NCBI GenBank assembly: GCA_009693235.1
Contig: SHXR01000033.1
Location: 1-47,680 of the forward strand
Origin: Betaproteobacteria bacterium
Lineage (GTDB): Bacteria > Pseudomonadota > Gammaproteobacteria > Burkholderiales > SG8-39
Direction: 5' to 3'
DNA: 47,680 nt
Both the position numbers and the translations under genes were made by a program. Positions 33,609 through 42,382 of this stretch are shown piece after piece (within the stretch, counting starts at the first letter, position 1; the number at the start of each line of letters is the position of its first letter). Under the pieces are notes generated by a model. The model did no database searches. It saw only the letters and a program-made list of their open reading frames with translations, and was not told the origin of the DNA.

Positions 33609-34534
33609 CCCAGCGGCTTCCCCGCCCCCACCCGTTCGATGATCAGCTGGTAGTGTTCCGGTCGCCGGTGCACGGCGAAATTGAAGACGTTCTGCCGGAA
33701 GTTGTCGCCCAAGGCCATATCGGCGTTGACGAAGATCACTTCATCGTCTTCGGTCAAGGCCTGCGCGGCGATTTCACCGGTCGGTGAAACGATCGCGGAA
33801 CCACCAATCATATGGAAGCCGTCTTCCGCGCCGCCCTTCGCGGCAGCGGCGATCCACGTGGCGTTTTGATAGGCATTGGCCTGCAACGAAAGCAGGTGAT
33901 GAAACATGCGCAAATGCGGCGGCTCCGACCAGTGGATATTATGCGAAGGGGTATTGAACCCCAGGCAGACCAGCTCGACCGACTGCAAGCCCATCACGCG
34001 AAATGTTTCCGGCCAGCGCCGATCATTGCAGATGCACATGCCGATGTTGGCGCCCATCGTGTTCCAGACCTTGAAGCCCTCATTCCCGACGGCAAAGAAT
34101 TTTTTCTCCAGATGCTGGAAGGGCGCGGCGGGCTTGTGATCCGCATGACCGGGCAAATGGATCTTCCGATACCGCCCGACGATGTTGCCCTTATCATCGA
34201 CGAGGATCGATGTGTTGTAACGCTCCTGCTCGGGGGTTAGCTCCGCAAAGCCTAGGTAAAAGCCGATACCACGTTTTTTGGCGGCGTCGAACAAAGGCTG
34301 CACGACCGGGTTCGGCATCGACGGTTCAAAAAACTGCGCGACGGCCTCCTCTTCGCTCATCCAATAGCGTGGGAAGAAGGTGGTGAGCGCGAGTTCCGGA
34401 AATACCACCACACGCGCGCCACGGGACGCCGCTTCATTCAGCATTTCCACTAGGCGTTTGACCGCGGCGGCGCGCGAATCGGTGCGGTGGACAGGGCCCA
34501 TCTGGGCGACGGCAAGACCGAGTTTGCGTGGCAT
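33605..34534 (-). CDS. Nitrilase-superfamily amidohydrolase, N-carbamoyl-D-amino-acid hydrolase-like
   Basis: A 309-residue carbon-nitrogen hydrolase. The Glu-Lys-Cys triad is visible: Glu47 in VVVFPELAL, Lys124 in RYRKIHLPG and Cys169 in GMCICNDRRWPE. FPRYWMSEEEAVAQFFE, the CNDRRWPE context and overall length match N-carbamoyl-D-amino-acid amidohydrolase (D-carbamoylase) better than plant-type nitrilases. That enzyme releases D-amino acids, CO2 and ammonia from carbamoyl-amino acids, the step after D-hydantoinase; a hydantoinase gene lies 8 kb away. Convergent with the ABC permease (overlapping stop codons) and divergent from the sixth Bug receptor. Exact substrate inferred from family only. 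Confidence 0.87.
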   Translation of the reverse strand: MPRKLGLAVAQMGPVHRTDSRAAAVKRLVEMLNEAASRGARVVVFPELALTTFFPRYWMSEEEAVAQFFEPSMPNPVVQPLFDAAKKRGIGFYLGFAELTPEQERYNTSILVDDKGNIVGRYRKIHLPGHADHKPAAPFQHLEKKFFAVGNEGFKVWNTMGANIGMCICNDRRWPETFRVMGLQSVELVCLGFNTPSHNIHWSEPPHLRMFHHLLSLQANAYQNATWIAAAAKGGAEDGFHMIGGSAIVSPTGEIAAQALTEDDEVIFVNADMALGDNFRQNVFNFAVHRRPEHYQLIIERVGAGKPLG

Positions 34535-34646
34535 TGAGCGATGGCTCCGGTTGGCAGGATTGCGCGAGGAAGTTCACGATGCTAGCGCAGCCTTTATGAA
34601 CGGGTGTGCGAGCGCACGGTGTGCTTGCCAAGTGAAGGAAGCGTCG

Positions 34647-35627
34647 ATGCGAGAAAAGCTCTGTGCGTGGGGGATCAGGCTGGCGGTGACAGGCATGATC
34701 GTGGGTGTATTGGCCGGGCCGACGCTTGCCCAACCGTATCCGACGAAACCGATCCGCTTGGCGGTGCCGACGCCGCCTGGCGGTGCAACCGATCTTGTTG
34801 CGCGTCTGGTGGCGCCAAAAATGGCCGAGGTGCTCGGGCAGCCGCTCATCATTGATAACCGCGTTGGCGCGAGCGGTGTCATCGGCTCAGAGAGCGTCGC
34901 AAAATCGGTTCCGGACGGCTACACGATCCTTGCGGTATTCGATAATTTCGCGACCAATCCTTATCTGTTTCCGGCGCGGACCTATGATCCGGTCAAGCAC
35001 TTCACACCGATCTCGCTTATCGTCAAGGCCGCGCAGGTGGTGGTGGTGACCCCAGGATTAGGCGTGCGCACCTATCCGGATCTCGTCAAGCTGGCCCAGG
35101 CGCGTGGCAATGCGCTCAATTACGCGACCGCCGGTCCGGGTACGTCCAGTAGGCTGACCGTTGAATTGCTCAAGACCATTGCCGGCATCGATCCGACCGC
35201 GATTCATTACAAGGGCGGCGCGCCTGCCATGACAGCGCTCTTGGGCGCCCAGGTGGAGATGATGGTGGTCACGCTTGGCACGGTGCTGCCGCATTTGAAA
35301 ACGGAAAAGCTCGTCCCGCTTGCGGTGACGTCTACGTCTCGGCATCCATTGCTGCCGGATGTGCCGATCATCGGTGATTTTCATGCGGGGTTTGAAGCCC
35401 AGTCATGGGTCGGTATGTTGGGCCCGCCGGGGCTGCCGGATGAGATTCAGAAGAAGCTGGAAGCGGCTGTCCGTGCCGCGGCGCTTGACCCGGAGGTCCG
35501 CGAACGTTTCCAAGCGCAGGGGTACGAAGTCCTTGGCACCACGGGTGCGCCATTCGCGCAATGGCTACAGGTCGAGAGCGCGCGCTGGGGGCGGGTGATT
35601 CGCGACCAGCGTATTACGTTGGAGTAG
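34647..35627 (+). CDS. Bug/TctC-family periplasmic solute-binding receptor
   Basis: An intact 326-residue Bug receptor. Signal peptide residues 1-28 (LAVTGMIVGVLAGPTLAQ|PYP), then PIRLAVPTPPGGATDLVARL, IIDNRVGASGVIGSESVAKS, PDGYTILAVFDNFATNPYLF, IHYKGGAPAMTALLGAQVEM and a normal C-terminus. Start ATG 34647, with GAAGGA seven bases upstream; the longer open frame to 34380 overlaps the divergent nitrilase and is not coding. Pairing with the carbamoylase-like nitrilase across a shared 112-base promoter region suggests uptake of an acid handled by that enzyme. No TctA/TctB genes nearby. Confidence 0.92.
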   Translation: MREKLCAWGIRLAVTGMIVGVLAGPTLAQPYPTKPIRLAVPTPPGGATDLVARLVAPKMAEVLGQPLIIDNRVGASGVIGSESVAKSVPDGYTILAVFDNFATNPYLFPARTYDPVKHFTPISLIVKAAQVVVVTPGLGVRTYPDLVKLAQARGNALNYATAGPGTSSRLTVELLKTIAGIDPTAIHYKGGAPAMTALLGAQVEMMVVTLGTVLPHLKTEKLVPLAVTSTSRHPLLPDVPIIGDFHAGFEAQSWVGMLGPPGLPDEIQKKLEAAVRAAALDPEVRERFQAQGYEVLGTTGAPFAQWLQVESARWGRVIRDQRITLE

Positions 35628-35643
35628 CCGTCCAGATTTCTCC

Positions 35644-35841
35644 GTGCGGCGTTCAATACGATTCAGTCCCGCGATCGGCACCCTGTCAGGCGGCGTATCA
35701 ACGAGGACTCTTTGCAGTCCCTTGATCGAACGGGCGGTCTCCGGCAGCCTGAGCTCGAGATTGAAGCGCCGGTTGCCTTCGATGATCCGGGTAATGCGCT
35801 CGCCATCGATCAGCGCCTGCAGTGGCGCGCTCGATGCGTGA
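35644..35841 (-). pseudogene. Remnant of a CzcA/CusA-type heavy-metal RND efflux transporter
   Basis: Translating the minus strand gives an uninterrupted ~60-residue stretch: ALIDGERITRIIEGNRRFNL, ELRLPETARSIKGLQRVL, VDTPPDRVPIAGLNRIE. This matches the periplasmic pore-domain segment of CzcA/CusA/HelA RND pumps (EGNRRF...RLPE...LVDTP...RVPL). The full proteins are over 1000 residues, so this is an isolated fragment without start codon or membrane domains. It occupies most of the 282-base gap between the Bug receptor and the CMD gene. It is probably left from deletion of a metal-efflux gene. Confidence 0.6.
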
Positions 35842-35909
35842 AATCCCCGTCTATTTAACAGTGATCGCTGCGTCCAGACGCGCTTGCATCGCCTTGGCTT
35901 GCGCCGATG

Positions 35910-36308
35910 TCAGCCTTTAAAGCCTTCTGCTCGCATCTCTGCAAACAGCTCGGTCGCGACAAGTGTCGCGTCGCGGACGAGGGGCGCACCCACATAGCCA
36001 AGCAAATGGAGCAGCGCCTCGATCAGCTCGTCTTCGGTCCAGCCCTGACGGCGCGCCATCCGCAAGTGGATCGCCAGCTCCGGCTCACGACCGGTCGATG
36101 CATCCGCGATGACGGTAATCAGCGTGCGTGTCTTGAGATCCAGCCCGGGCCGTGTCCACAGCGCGCCAAACACCGTCTCGCTGGCGAGATCGATGAATTT
36201 CTGCATCTGCGGATCTTTGTAGGTGGTGGAGGCAATCTTGTCGACATAAGCATCGCCCAACAGCTTGCGGCGCATTTCGCGGCCATTCTTCAGATCTTGT
36301 TCGGACAT
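35910..36308 (-). CDS. Carboxymuconolactone decarboxylase family protein
   Basis: A 132-residue all-helical CMD-family protein. Visible are KLLGDAYVDKIASTTYKD, FIDLASETVFGALWTRPGLD, LKTRTLITVIADASTGREPE, LAIHLRMARRQGWTEDELIE with the conserved His, and ALLHLLGYVGAPLVRDA. No CxxC is present, so it is like gamma-carboxymuconolactone decarboxylase itself, not AhpD-type peroxidases. The family enzyme acts in the beta-ketoadipate pathway of aromatic catabolism, but many orphan members have other roles. AAGGAG lies six bases before ATG 36308. Not linked to other pca genes; a 4,5-dihydroxyphthalate decarboxylase-like gene and a LigB dioxygenase lie elsewhere in the window. Confidence 0.88.
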   Translation of the reverse strand: MSEQDLKNGREMRRKLLGDAYVDKIASTTYKDPQMQKFIDLASETVFGALWTRPGLDLKTRTLITVIADASTGREPELAIHLRMARRQGWTEDELIEALLHLLGYVGAPLVRDATLVATELFAEMRAEGFKG

Positions 36309-36463
36309 GGTGTTCTCCTTGGGTGGGGGTCGATCCAACGCTATCTTAGACGCGACGAACACATGGCGTTGGTGGCCGGCCCAGCTTCGAACGAGCGGGT
36401 ACGACGGGACCGGCAAATATCCCTATGATGGCGGTCTGCGGACAATGGAATGGGCAACATCGC

Positions 36464-37540
36464 ATGACCGAGCCTTGCATCATCGTGACGGGCGGCGCCG
36501 GATTCATCGGCGCCAACTTCATTCAACAGTGGATCGCCGCCGAATCCGCCGCCGTGATCAATTTGGACAAATTGACCTACGCCGGCAATCCGGAGAGTCT
36601 GCGTGACATAGCAGCGCATCCGCGCTATTCGTTCGTGCATGCCGACATCGTGGACTTCGACGTCGTGGCGGCGCTTCTTGCTAAGTGCAGGCCCTATGCG
36701 GTGGTGAACTTCGCGGCGGAAAGCCATGTCGATCGCTCGATTCACGGCCCGGGCGATTTCGTGCGGACCAATATGGTCGGCACGTTTCAGTTGTTGGAGG
36801 CGGTGCGCGGATATTGGTCGGTCCTGTCCGCGGATGCCAAGAAGAACTTTCGTTTCCTGCATGTTTCCACCGATGAAGTGTATGGGTCCTTGCAAGCGGG
36901 TGATCCACCCTTCACCGAGCGCACGCCTTACTCGCCTAACAGTCCGTACTCTGCCTCTAAAGCAGGGTCCGATCATCTCGTACGCGCCTATCACCACACC
37001 TACGGCTTGCCCGCTATCACGACGAATTGCTCCAACAACTATGGGCCTTATCAGTTCCCGGAAAAATTGATCCCTCTCATCATTCTCAATGCGTTGGCGG
37101 GCAAGCCCTTGCCTGTCTACGGCGATGGCATGAACGTGCGGGACTGGTTATATGTTGGCGACCACTGCACCGCTATTCGGCTCGCGCTTGCACGTGGTCG
37201 CGTGGGTGAGACCTACAACATCGGTGGTGACAACGAGCGGACGAACATCGAGGTCGTGCGCACTGTATGCAAGATCCTCGATGCGCAGCGGCCGCAGGCG
37301 CAACCCTATGCGTCGCTGATTACGTTTGTTACCGACCGACCTGGCCATGATCGTCGCTATGCCATCGATGCGACGAAGTCCCGCGCGGAACTTGGCTGGC
37401 GAGCGGCGGAGACGTTTGCGTCGGGGATTGCAAAGACGGTGCGTTGGTACCTCGATAATCCCGATTGGGTACAAAGCGTCGTGACTGGCGCTTATCGCAC
37501 TTGGCTTGAAAAAAATTATCGGGATCGGGGTGGGCGGTGA
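36464..37540 (+). CDS. rfbB: dTDP-glucose 4,6-dehydratase (RmlB)
   Basis: A 358-residue extended short-chain dehydrogenase converting dTDP-glucose to dTDP-4-keto-6-deoxyglucose, second step of dTDP-L-rhamnose synthesis. NAD-binding [12 protein letters not shown] lies at residues 8-19, then LDKLTYAGN, the catalytic [29 protein letters not shown] with the Tyr-x3-Lys pair, [19 protein letters not shown] and [12 protein letters not shown]. All RmlB landmarks are intact. Start ATG 36464 begins the conserved N-terminus. First of four genes; its stop overlaps the GTG start of the thymidylyltransferase gene. The product feeds cell-surface polysaccharide or glycolipid synthesis. Confidence 0.96.
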   Translation: MTEPCIIVTGGAGFIGANFIQQWIAAESAAVINLDKLTYAGNPESLRDIAAHPRYSFVHADIVDFDVVAALLAKCRPYAVVNFAAESHVDRSIHGPGDFVRTNMVGTFQLLEAVRGYWSVLSADAKKNFRFLHVSTDEVYGSLQAGDPPFTERTPYSPNSPYSASKAGSDHLVRAYHHTYGLPAITTNCSNNYGPYQFPEKLIPLIILNALAGKPLPVYGDGMNVRDWLYVGDHCTAIRLALARGRVGETYNIGGDNERTNIEVVRTVCKILDAQRPQAQPYASLITFVTDRPGHDRRYAIDATKSRAELGWRAAETFASGIAKTVRWYLDNPDWVQSVVTGAYRTWLEKNYRDRGGR

Positions 37541-38412
37541 AGGGAATTCTGATGGCAGGCGGTGCCGGTACGCGCCTCCATCCCGCGACGCAAGTGGTCT
37601 CGAAGCAACTCCTGCCTGTCTATGACAAACCGATGGTGTATTACCCGCTGACGACGCTGATGCTCTCCGGTGTGCGCGACATCCTCGTCATTGCGACACC
37701 CGACGATATGCCGCGCTTTCAGCAATTGTTGCGGGGTGGCAGTCAATGGGGTCTCAATCTCTCGTATGCAGTCCAGCCAGAGCCTGGCGGCATTGCGCAA
37801 GGTCTCATCCTCGGCCGCGCATTGGTTGGCAGCGATGCCTGTGCCCTCATGCTGGGCGACAACATCCTGTACGGGCATGACTTGTCGGTGATTTTGCAGA
37901 AAGCGGCGGCTCAAACGGCTGGTGCGACGATCTTCGCCTATCCGGTGCAGAATCCCGAGCGCTATGGCGTTGTGGAATTCGATCAAGGGGGGCGGGCGCT
38001 CAGTATTGAAGAGAAGCCATTGCATCCCAAGTCGCGGTATGCCGTGGCCGGTCTTTATTTCTACGACAACACCGTCTTCGATATCGCCGGCGCTTTGCAG
38101 CCCTCCGCACGCGGTGAATTGGAAATCACCGATGTCAATCGACATTACCTCGATCGAGGCACCTTGGATGTCGTGGTCATGGGGCGTGGACAGGCATGGC
38201 TCGATACCGGAACCCATGAAAGTTTGCTGGCGGCCTCGCATTACGTCGAAACGCTGGAACGCCGCCAGGGGCTGAAGATTGCCTGTCCGGAAGAAGTGGC
38301 GTTTCGCATGGGCTACATCGATGCTGACGCGCTCACCCTGCTCGCTCACGGGGCGGGGAATAATGCCTATGGTCAATATTTATTGACCATCCAGGACGAC
38401 CAGGTTTTCTGA
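37537..38412 (+). CDS. rfbA: Glucose-1-phosphate thymidylyltransferase (RmlA)
   Basis: A 291-residue nucleotidyltransferase making dTDP-glucose from dTTP and glucose-1-phosphate, the first committed step of dTDP-rhamnose synthesis. The N-terminal signature [20 protein letters not shown] is complete (the nucleotide-binding loop), followed by [49 protein letters not shown] (metal-binding Asp), [19 protein letters not shown] and [11 protein letters not shown]. Length is standard. The start codon is GTG, overlapping the dehydratase stop (GTGA), and its own stop overlaps the epimerase ATG (TGATG); translation is coupled throughout. Confidence 0.96.
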   Translation: MKGILMAGGAGTRLHPATQVVSKQLLPVYDKPMVYYPLTTLMLSGVRDILVIATPDDMPRFQQLLRGGSQWGLNLSYAVQPEPGGIAQGLILGRALVGSDACALMLGDNILYGHDLSVILQKAAAQTAGATIFAYPVQNPERYGVVEFDQGGRALSIEEKPLHPKSRYAVAGLYFYDNTVFDIAGALQPSARGELEITDVNRHYLDRGTLDVVVMGRGQAWLDTGTHESLLAASHYVETLERRQGLKIACPEEVAFRMGYIDADALTLLAHGAGNNAYGQYLLTIQDDQVF

Positions 38413-38956
38413 TGAAAGTCTTGCCAGGGGCCATCCCGATGTGCTCATCCTTGAACCGGAGATCTTCGTCGATGAGCGAGGATTCTTCCTGAAAAGCTAC
38501 CACGAACGCGTGTTTCGTCACACGGCCGGCATCGATGCGAGGTTCGTCCAAGACAATCATTCGCGCTTCGTCCACAACGTGCTGCGTAGCTTGCACTATC
38601 AGATTCAACAACCGCAAGGAAAACTGGTACGGGTCGTGGTGGGCGAGATCTTCGATATGGCTGTCGATCTGCGTCGATCGTCGGCCACCTTCGGTCGCTG
38701 GATGGGGCAGCGCTTGTCGGCTGAAAATCGGCGCATGCTGTGGATTCCGGCGGGCTTTGCGCACGGCTTTCTCGCCCTGTCGGAGGCCGCCGAAGTGCTC
38801 TACAAGACCACCGACTACTACGCGCCGCATCACGAGCGTTGCATTGCCTGGAATGACGCTCACCTCGGTATTAGCTGGCCGCTCGCCGGTGCGCCGATCA
38901 TTTCCGACAAGGATCGCCGCGGCGTTGCCCTGCAAAGCGCCGCGACGTTTCCCTGA
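38412..38956 (+). pseudogene. rfbC: dTDP-4-dehydrorhamnose 3,5-epimerase (RmlC), frameshifted at codon 9-10
   Basis: RmlC, which epimerises dTDP-4-keto-6-deoxyglucose. The main frame has EPEIFVDERGFFLKSYHERV, ARFVQDNHSRFVHNVLRSLH with the catalytic His, GKLVRVVVGEIFDMAVDLR, WIPAGFAHGFLALSEAAEVL and YKTTDYYAP, all canonical. The natural start ATG 38412 (overlapping the upstream stop as TGATG) encodes MKVLPGAIP in another frame. One extra G at 38438 (CCCGGAT for CCCGAT) joins them as [23 protein letters not shown] at 38441 could start a slightly shortened protein, but the coupled ATG and family N-terminus favour a sequencing error. Corrected length is about 181 residues. Confidence 0.9.
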
Positions 38957-39840
38957 TGCGTATTCTTTTGACCGGTGGGACCGGCCAGCTCGGCACCGCA
39001 CTCAGGTGCACGCTCACTGCTGTAGGGGAAGTGAGCGTACCGTCACGCGGGGAGCTTGATCTCGCTTGGGCGCATGCGTTGATCAGGGCGGTGCGCGATG
39101 CGCAGCCAGACCTGATCGTCAATGCAGCGGCCTACACGGCGGTTGACCAAACAGAAAGCGAGCTTGCGCTTGCCGTGCAAATCAACGGCGACGCCCCGCG
39201 CATCTTCGCTCTAGAAGCCAAGCGTCTGAATATTCCGGTGGTTCATTATTCGACCGACTACGTGTTTGATGGAGCAAAGAACACATCCTATATTGAGGAC
39301 GACGTAACCGCGCTGCTCAACGTCTATGGCTGCACCAAGCTTGCAGGTGAACAAGGCGTATTGGCATCGGGGGCTGCACACCTAATCTTTCGTACCAGTT
39401 GGCTGTACGTATCCCACGGTCGCAATTTTCTGCTGACGATGCGAAGGCTTGGTCGTGACGGCAAAGAAATCAAGGTCGTTGACGACCAGCATGGCGCTCC
39501 GGCGTTCGCGCTACAGGTTGCCGAAGCGACCGCAACAGTCATCACTCGCTCAATCGTGAAGGGCACCGTGGACATGGATCGGTTCCGCGCGATCACCGGC
39601 CTCTATCACCTCAGCGCGGCCGGGCACACGACCCGGTACGGCTTTGCACAAGCCATTTTGGCGGGAACCGACGCGATAGGTAGATTGGCGTCTGTAACGA
39701 CGGACGAATTCAAAGCGCCGGCGCCTCGACCGCTGAATTCGGTTCTCGACAATAGCAAGTTTGAGCGGCGATTCGGCTTTCGACTGCCGGATTGGGAGAT
39801 TGGTCTTGCTCGCTGCCTGGATGAGATCGGCAGAACGTAG
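38956..39840 (+). CDS. rfbD: dTDP-4-dehydrorhamnose reductase (RmlD)
   Basis: A 294-residue short-chain reductase performing the last step to dTDP-L-rhamnose with NAD(P)H. Visible are the nucleotide-binding ILLTGGTGQLGTAL (residues 3-16), PDLIVNAAAYTAVDQTESE, VHYSTDYVFDGAK, NVYGCTKLAGEQGV with the catalytic Tyr-x3-Lys, IFRTSWLYVSHGRNFLLTM and VVDDQHGAPAFA. The ATG overlaps the epimerase stop (TGATG). It completes the rmlBACD order common in betaproteobacteria. The convergent M20 peptidase gene ends 42 bases beyond its stop. Confidence 0.95.
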   Translation: MRILLTGGTGQLGTALRCTLTAVGEVSVPSRGELDLAWAHALIRAVRDAQPDLIVNAAAYTAVDQTESELALAVQINGDAPRIFALEAKRLNIPVVHYSTDYVFDGAKNTSYIEDDVTALLNVYGCTKLAGEQGVLASGAAHLIFRTSWLYVSHGRNFLLTMRRLGRDGKEIKVVDDQHGAPAFALQVAEATATVITRSIVKGTVDMDRFRAITGLYHLSAAGHTTRYGFAQAILAGTDAIGRLASVTTDEFKAPAPRPLNSVLDNSKFERRFGFRLPDWEIGLARCLDEIGRT

Positions 39841-39881
39841 TTCGTCGTATCCGTCGTGTTCGCTTGCGATCGCGGGTCGCA

Positions 39882-41183
39882 TCACCGCAACGGCGCCTTC
39901 CCCGCTGCGATATCCATGATCATCCGCGCTGCGAGATAAAGGCGTGGCGCAATCGAGCTGATCACGATGTATTCGGCATTCACCGTATGGGCGCCGAATC
40001 CGCGCAGTCCGAATCCTTCGATCACCGGGGCGTTGGTCTTGAGCGAAGCGCTGGCTGCGTCGGTGAAGCCGCCGCCGGAATCATCGAGCACTTTGAGCGT
40101 AAGCCCAAGTTCGCGGTAGATCGCTTGCGCGTGTGCGCTCAGAGCGCGGGACGATGGCTTGGCTTCGAGCGGCGGGACGCGGCGTTCGAAATTGAGTTCG
40201 ACGTGAGCGTCCGGGAGCAGTTTCTTCTTAATGCGCTCGCGCAGGCGCTCTTCGATGCCGTCGTAATCGGCGACGCGCGCGACCCGGACATCGGCACTCG
40301 CCTGCGCCACCGGTGGAATCATGTTGCTCACGATGCCGGCGCGGGCCATCGTCCAATTCACTTTGACGCCGGTTTGGGGATCGGACAGATCGCGCATTTG
40401 CAGAATCTGAAAGGCGAGTTCGTCGAGCGCGTTGACGCCACGCTCTGGCGCCGCACCTGCATGGGAGGCGCGTCCACGCACGACGAGCTGTGCCAGGGCG
40501 TGGCCACTCGTTGCGAGCCGCACGCGATCTTCCGTCGGATTGCCGCCCGCTTCAAACGAAAGAACCGCATCGTGTTGGGTGCCAAGGCGGGTATGGTGAT
40601 TGCGGGAACCCGGCGAGCCGATCTCCTCATCGCTATTGATGAAGACGGTGATGGTGCCGTAGTCGCGGAAATTCATCGCCCTTAGCATCGCCATCGTATG
40701 CAGGATCACGGCGATGCCATGCCGGTTGTCGGCAATGCCAAGCCCATAGGCCCGGTCACCATCGATGCGGAACGGTTGATCGGTCACCATGCCCTTTGGA
40801 TAGACGGTGTCCATGTGCGCCAAGAGAAGAATCTTCTTGGTGCCGGCGCCGGTGAACGTTGCGCGCACCATCTTGCCGATTTGCTCGGGCGTGTCCGACA
40901 TTCGGTGGGTGTCGGCTTCGGTGGGTGCGACGATGTCGATCTGCGCACCAAGGGCCGCGAACTTGGCTGCGATGAGGCCGGCGATCCGGTCGAGCTCCAC
41001 CAACTCGCGACTGCCTGATTCGATGGCGGTGAGTTCCGCCAGTGTGCGAAGGAGCGCGGGCGGTTCAGCTTGGGCGAGCGATCGCAGGCGCTCGACCGGC
41101 TGGCCGGACGCAAGGCCTGCCAAGCTTGCGCCCATGATAAGGGCGATTATTTTTCGTAATGGGCCCACTGCTTCGTTCCGCAT
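39882..41183 (-). CDS. M20-family metallopeptidase (glutamate carboxypeptidase-like), exported
   Basis: A 433-residue zinc peptidase of the M20/CPG2 type. A signal peptide occupies residues 1-27 (KIIALIMGASLAGLASGQ). Metal-ligand motifs are LLLAHMDTVYPKG, YGLGIADNRHGIAVIL (the bridging Asp; NRHG replaces the usual MKGG), INSDEEIGSPGSR with the catalytic and ligand Glu pair, and a C-terminal GAHTVNAEYIVI with the last His. The dimerisation domain in the middle includes VVRGRASHAGAAPERGVNAL. Such enzymes cleave C-terminal Glu or acyl-amino acids in the periplasm. Start ATG 41183, with AAGGAG five bases upstream. Convergent with rfbD. Confidence 0.9.
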   Translation of the reverse strand: MRNEAVGPLRKIIALIMGASLAGLASGQPVERLRSLAQAEPPALLRTLAELTAIESGSRELVELDRIAGLIAAKFAALGAQIDIVAPTEADTHRMSDTPEQIGKMVRATFTGAGTKKILLLAHMDTVYPKGMVTDQPFRIDGDRAYGLGIADNRHGIAVILHTMAMLRAMNFRDYGTITVFINSDEEIGSPGSRNHHTRLGTQHDAVLSFEAGGNPTEDRVRLATSGHALAQLVVRGRASHAGAAPERGVNALDELAFQILQMRDLSDPQTGVKVNWTMARAGIVSNMIPPVAQASADVRVARVADYDGIEERLRERIKKKLLPDAHVELNFERRVPPLEAKPSSRALSAHAQAIYRELGLTLKVLDDSGGGFTDAASASLKTNAPVIEGFGLRGFGAHTVNAEYIVISSIAPRLYLAARMIMDIAAGKAPLR

Positions 41184-41261
41184 GACTGCTCCTTGGTTGC
41201 TTCGCATAAAACGGCAACACTTCCGTCGTATATTGCCGAAAGAATAATTCTTGTCGGTTCG

Positions 41262-41295
41262 GGGCGTTCGCGCTGCTTCAGCAGCGCGAACGCCC
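41262..41295. other. Perfect 15-bp hairpin in a divergent promoter region
   Basis: GGGCGTTCGCGCTGC (41262-41276), loop TTCA, and its exact complement (41281-41295). It lies between the divergent M20 peptidase and PHB-type esterase genes. There is no U-tract on either side, so it is more likely a regulatory, repeat or processing site than an intrinsic terminator. Confidence 0.6.
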
Positions 41296-41352
41296 GCAGT
41301 CGGCACGAGTGATGCGCGCGCATAATCATCACGTCACTGGAAGCCAGTTCAA

Positions 41353-42352
41353 ATGCAGGACGAAAGCATTCGCCGGTTGCGGCGCATTCAAGCGATTGCC
41401 CGCCGCGTCGGCCTGTTTTTTACCGGTGGGCGAACCGGCAACCGGGTTGAAGGAACTTACGTCGAGCCGCAACGGGGATTCCCCCCGCCCGAATGCCAGG
41501 CGCCACTTATGGCCTGCATCTGCCCGGGGGTCACGCCGCCGGGGCATCGTGGCCGCTCGTGGTGATGCTGCATGGTTGCAAGCAGGACGCACCAACGTTC
41601 GCCGCCGGCACCCGCATGAACGAAATCGCCGATCGGGAAGGATTCGTCGTCCTGTATCCCGAACAACGACGCCTGGCGAATGCCTTTCGCTGCTGGAACT
41701 GGTTCGACACGGCTGCACAACGCAGCGGTGGTGAGGCGGCGCTGATTGCCGGGATGATCCACGAAGTGACCGCCGCTTACGCCATCGATCCCCGCCGCGT
41801 GTATATCGCCGGGCTTTCCGCCGACGGTGCGATGGTGAATGTGATGGTCAATTGCTACGGTCAATTATTTGCGGCCCGCGCGGTTCATTCAGGCCTCATG
41901 TATCGCGCCGCGGAATCGGCCTCGCAAGCGATGCTCGCCATGCGGCAAGGTTCGAGTGCCTCGCCAAAGGCCACGGTATCGAAGGCCGCTGCGTTCGTCC
42001 CAACATTGGTGATTCATGGCGCGGGCGATGACGCGGTGCACCCCACCAATGCCGATCAGGTGGTCGAACAGGTCGTCGCATTGTCAGGGCATGCCGGCGA
42101 ACCTTCGTTGCGGACCACCGAGTACAGTACGTCGAGCGGCAAGGGATATGCCTATGCAACGATTGATCGTCGCGCGGGTGATCGCCTACTCGTACGAAAA
42201 GTACTGGTGGATGGGTTAGGCCATGCCTGGAGCGGGGGCAACGGTGAACACGCCTTCAACGATCCGGCCGGCCCGGATGCGAGCCGGATGCTCTGGGAGT
42301 TTTTTCCGGATTCGAGCGCGACGCGGCGCCGGTGCCCGATGCACCAACGTAG
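41353..42352 (+). pseudogene. PHB depolymerase-family (LpqC-type) esterase, two frame disruptions
   Basis: An alpha/beta-hydrolase of the PHB depolymerase/LpqC family. The core reads WPLVVMLHGCKQDAPTFAAG, LYPEQRRLANAFRCWNWFD, YIAGLSADGAMVNVMVNCYG with the nucleophile Ser (lipase box GLSAD, normally GLSAG), VIHGAGDDAVHPTNA (Asp) and VDGLGHAWSGGNG (His). The start (MQDESIRRLRRIQAIARRV... RVEGTYVEPQ) is in another frame; a seventh C in the run at 41485-41490 would join them as GFPPARMPGATYGLHLP. At the 3' end one more T in the T6 run before 42306 would give a stop at 42350-42352, just before the convergent hydantoinase. As read, the frame runs on to 42578. Confidence 0.75.
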
Positions 42353-42382
42353 AACGCTGCCGTGCGTAGGAAAAGCGGGCGA

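Noticed and set aside
39864..40685. Plus-strand ORF (273 aa) opposite the M20 peptidase
   Set aside because: No recognisable domain; the opposite strand has all M20 metal motifs.
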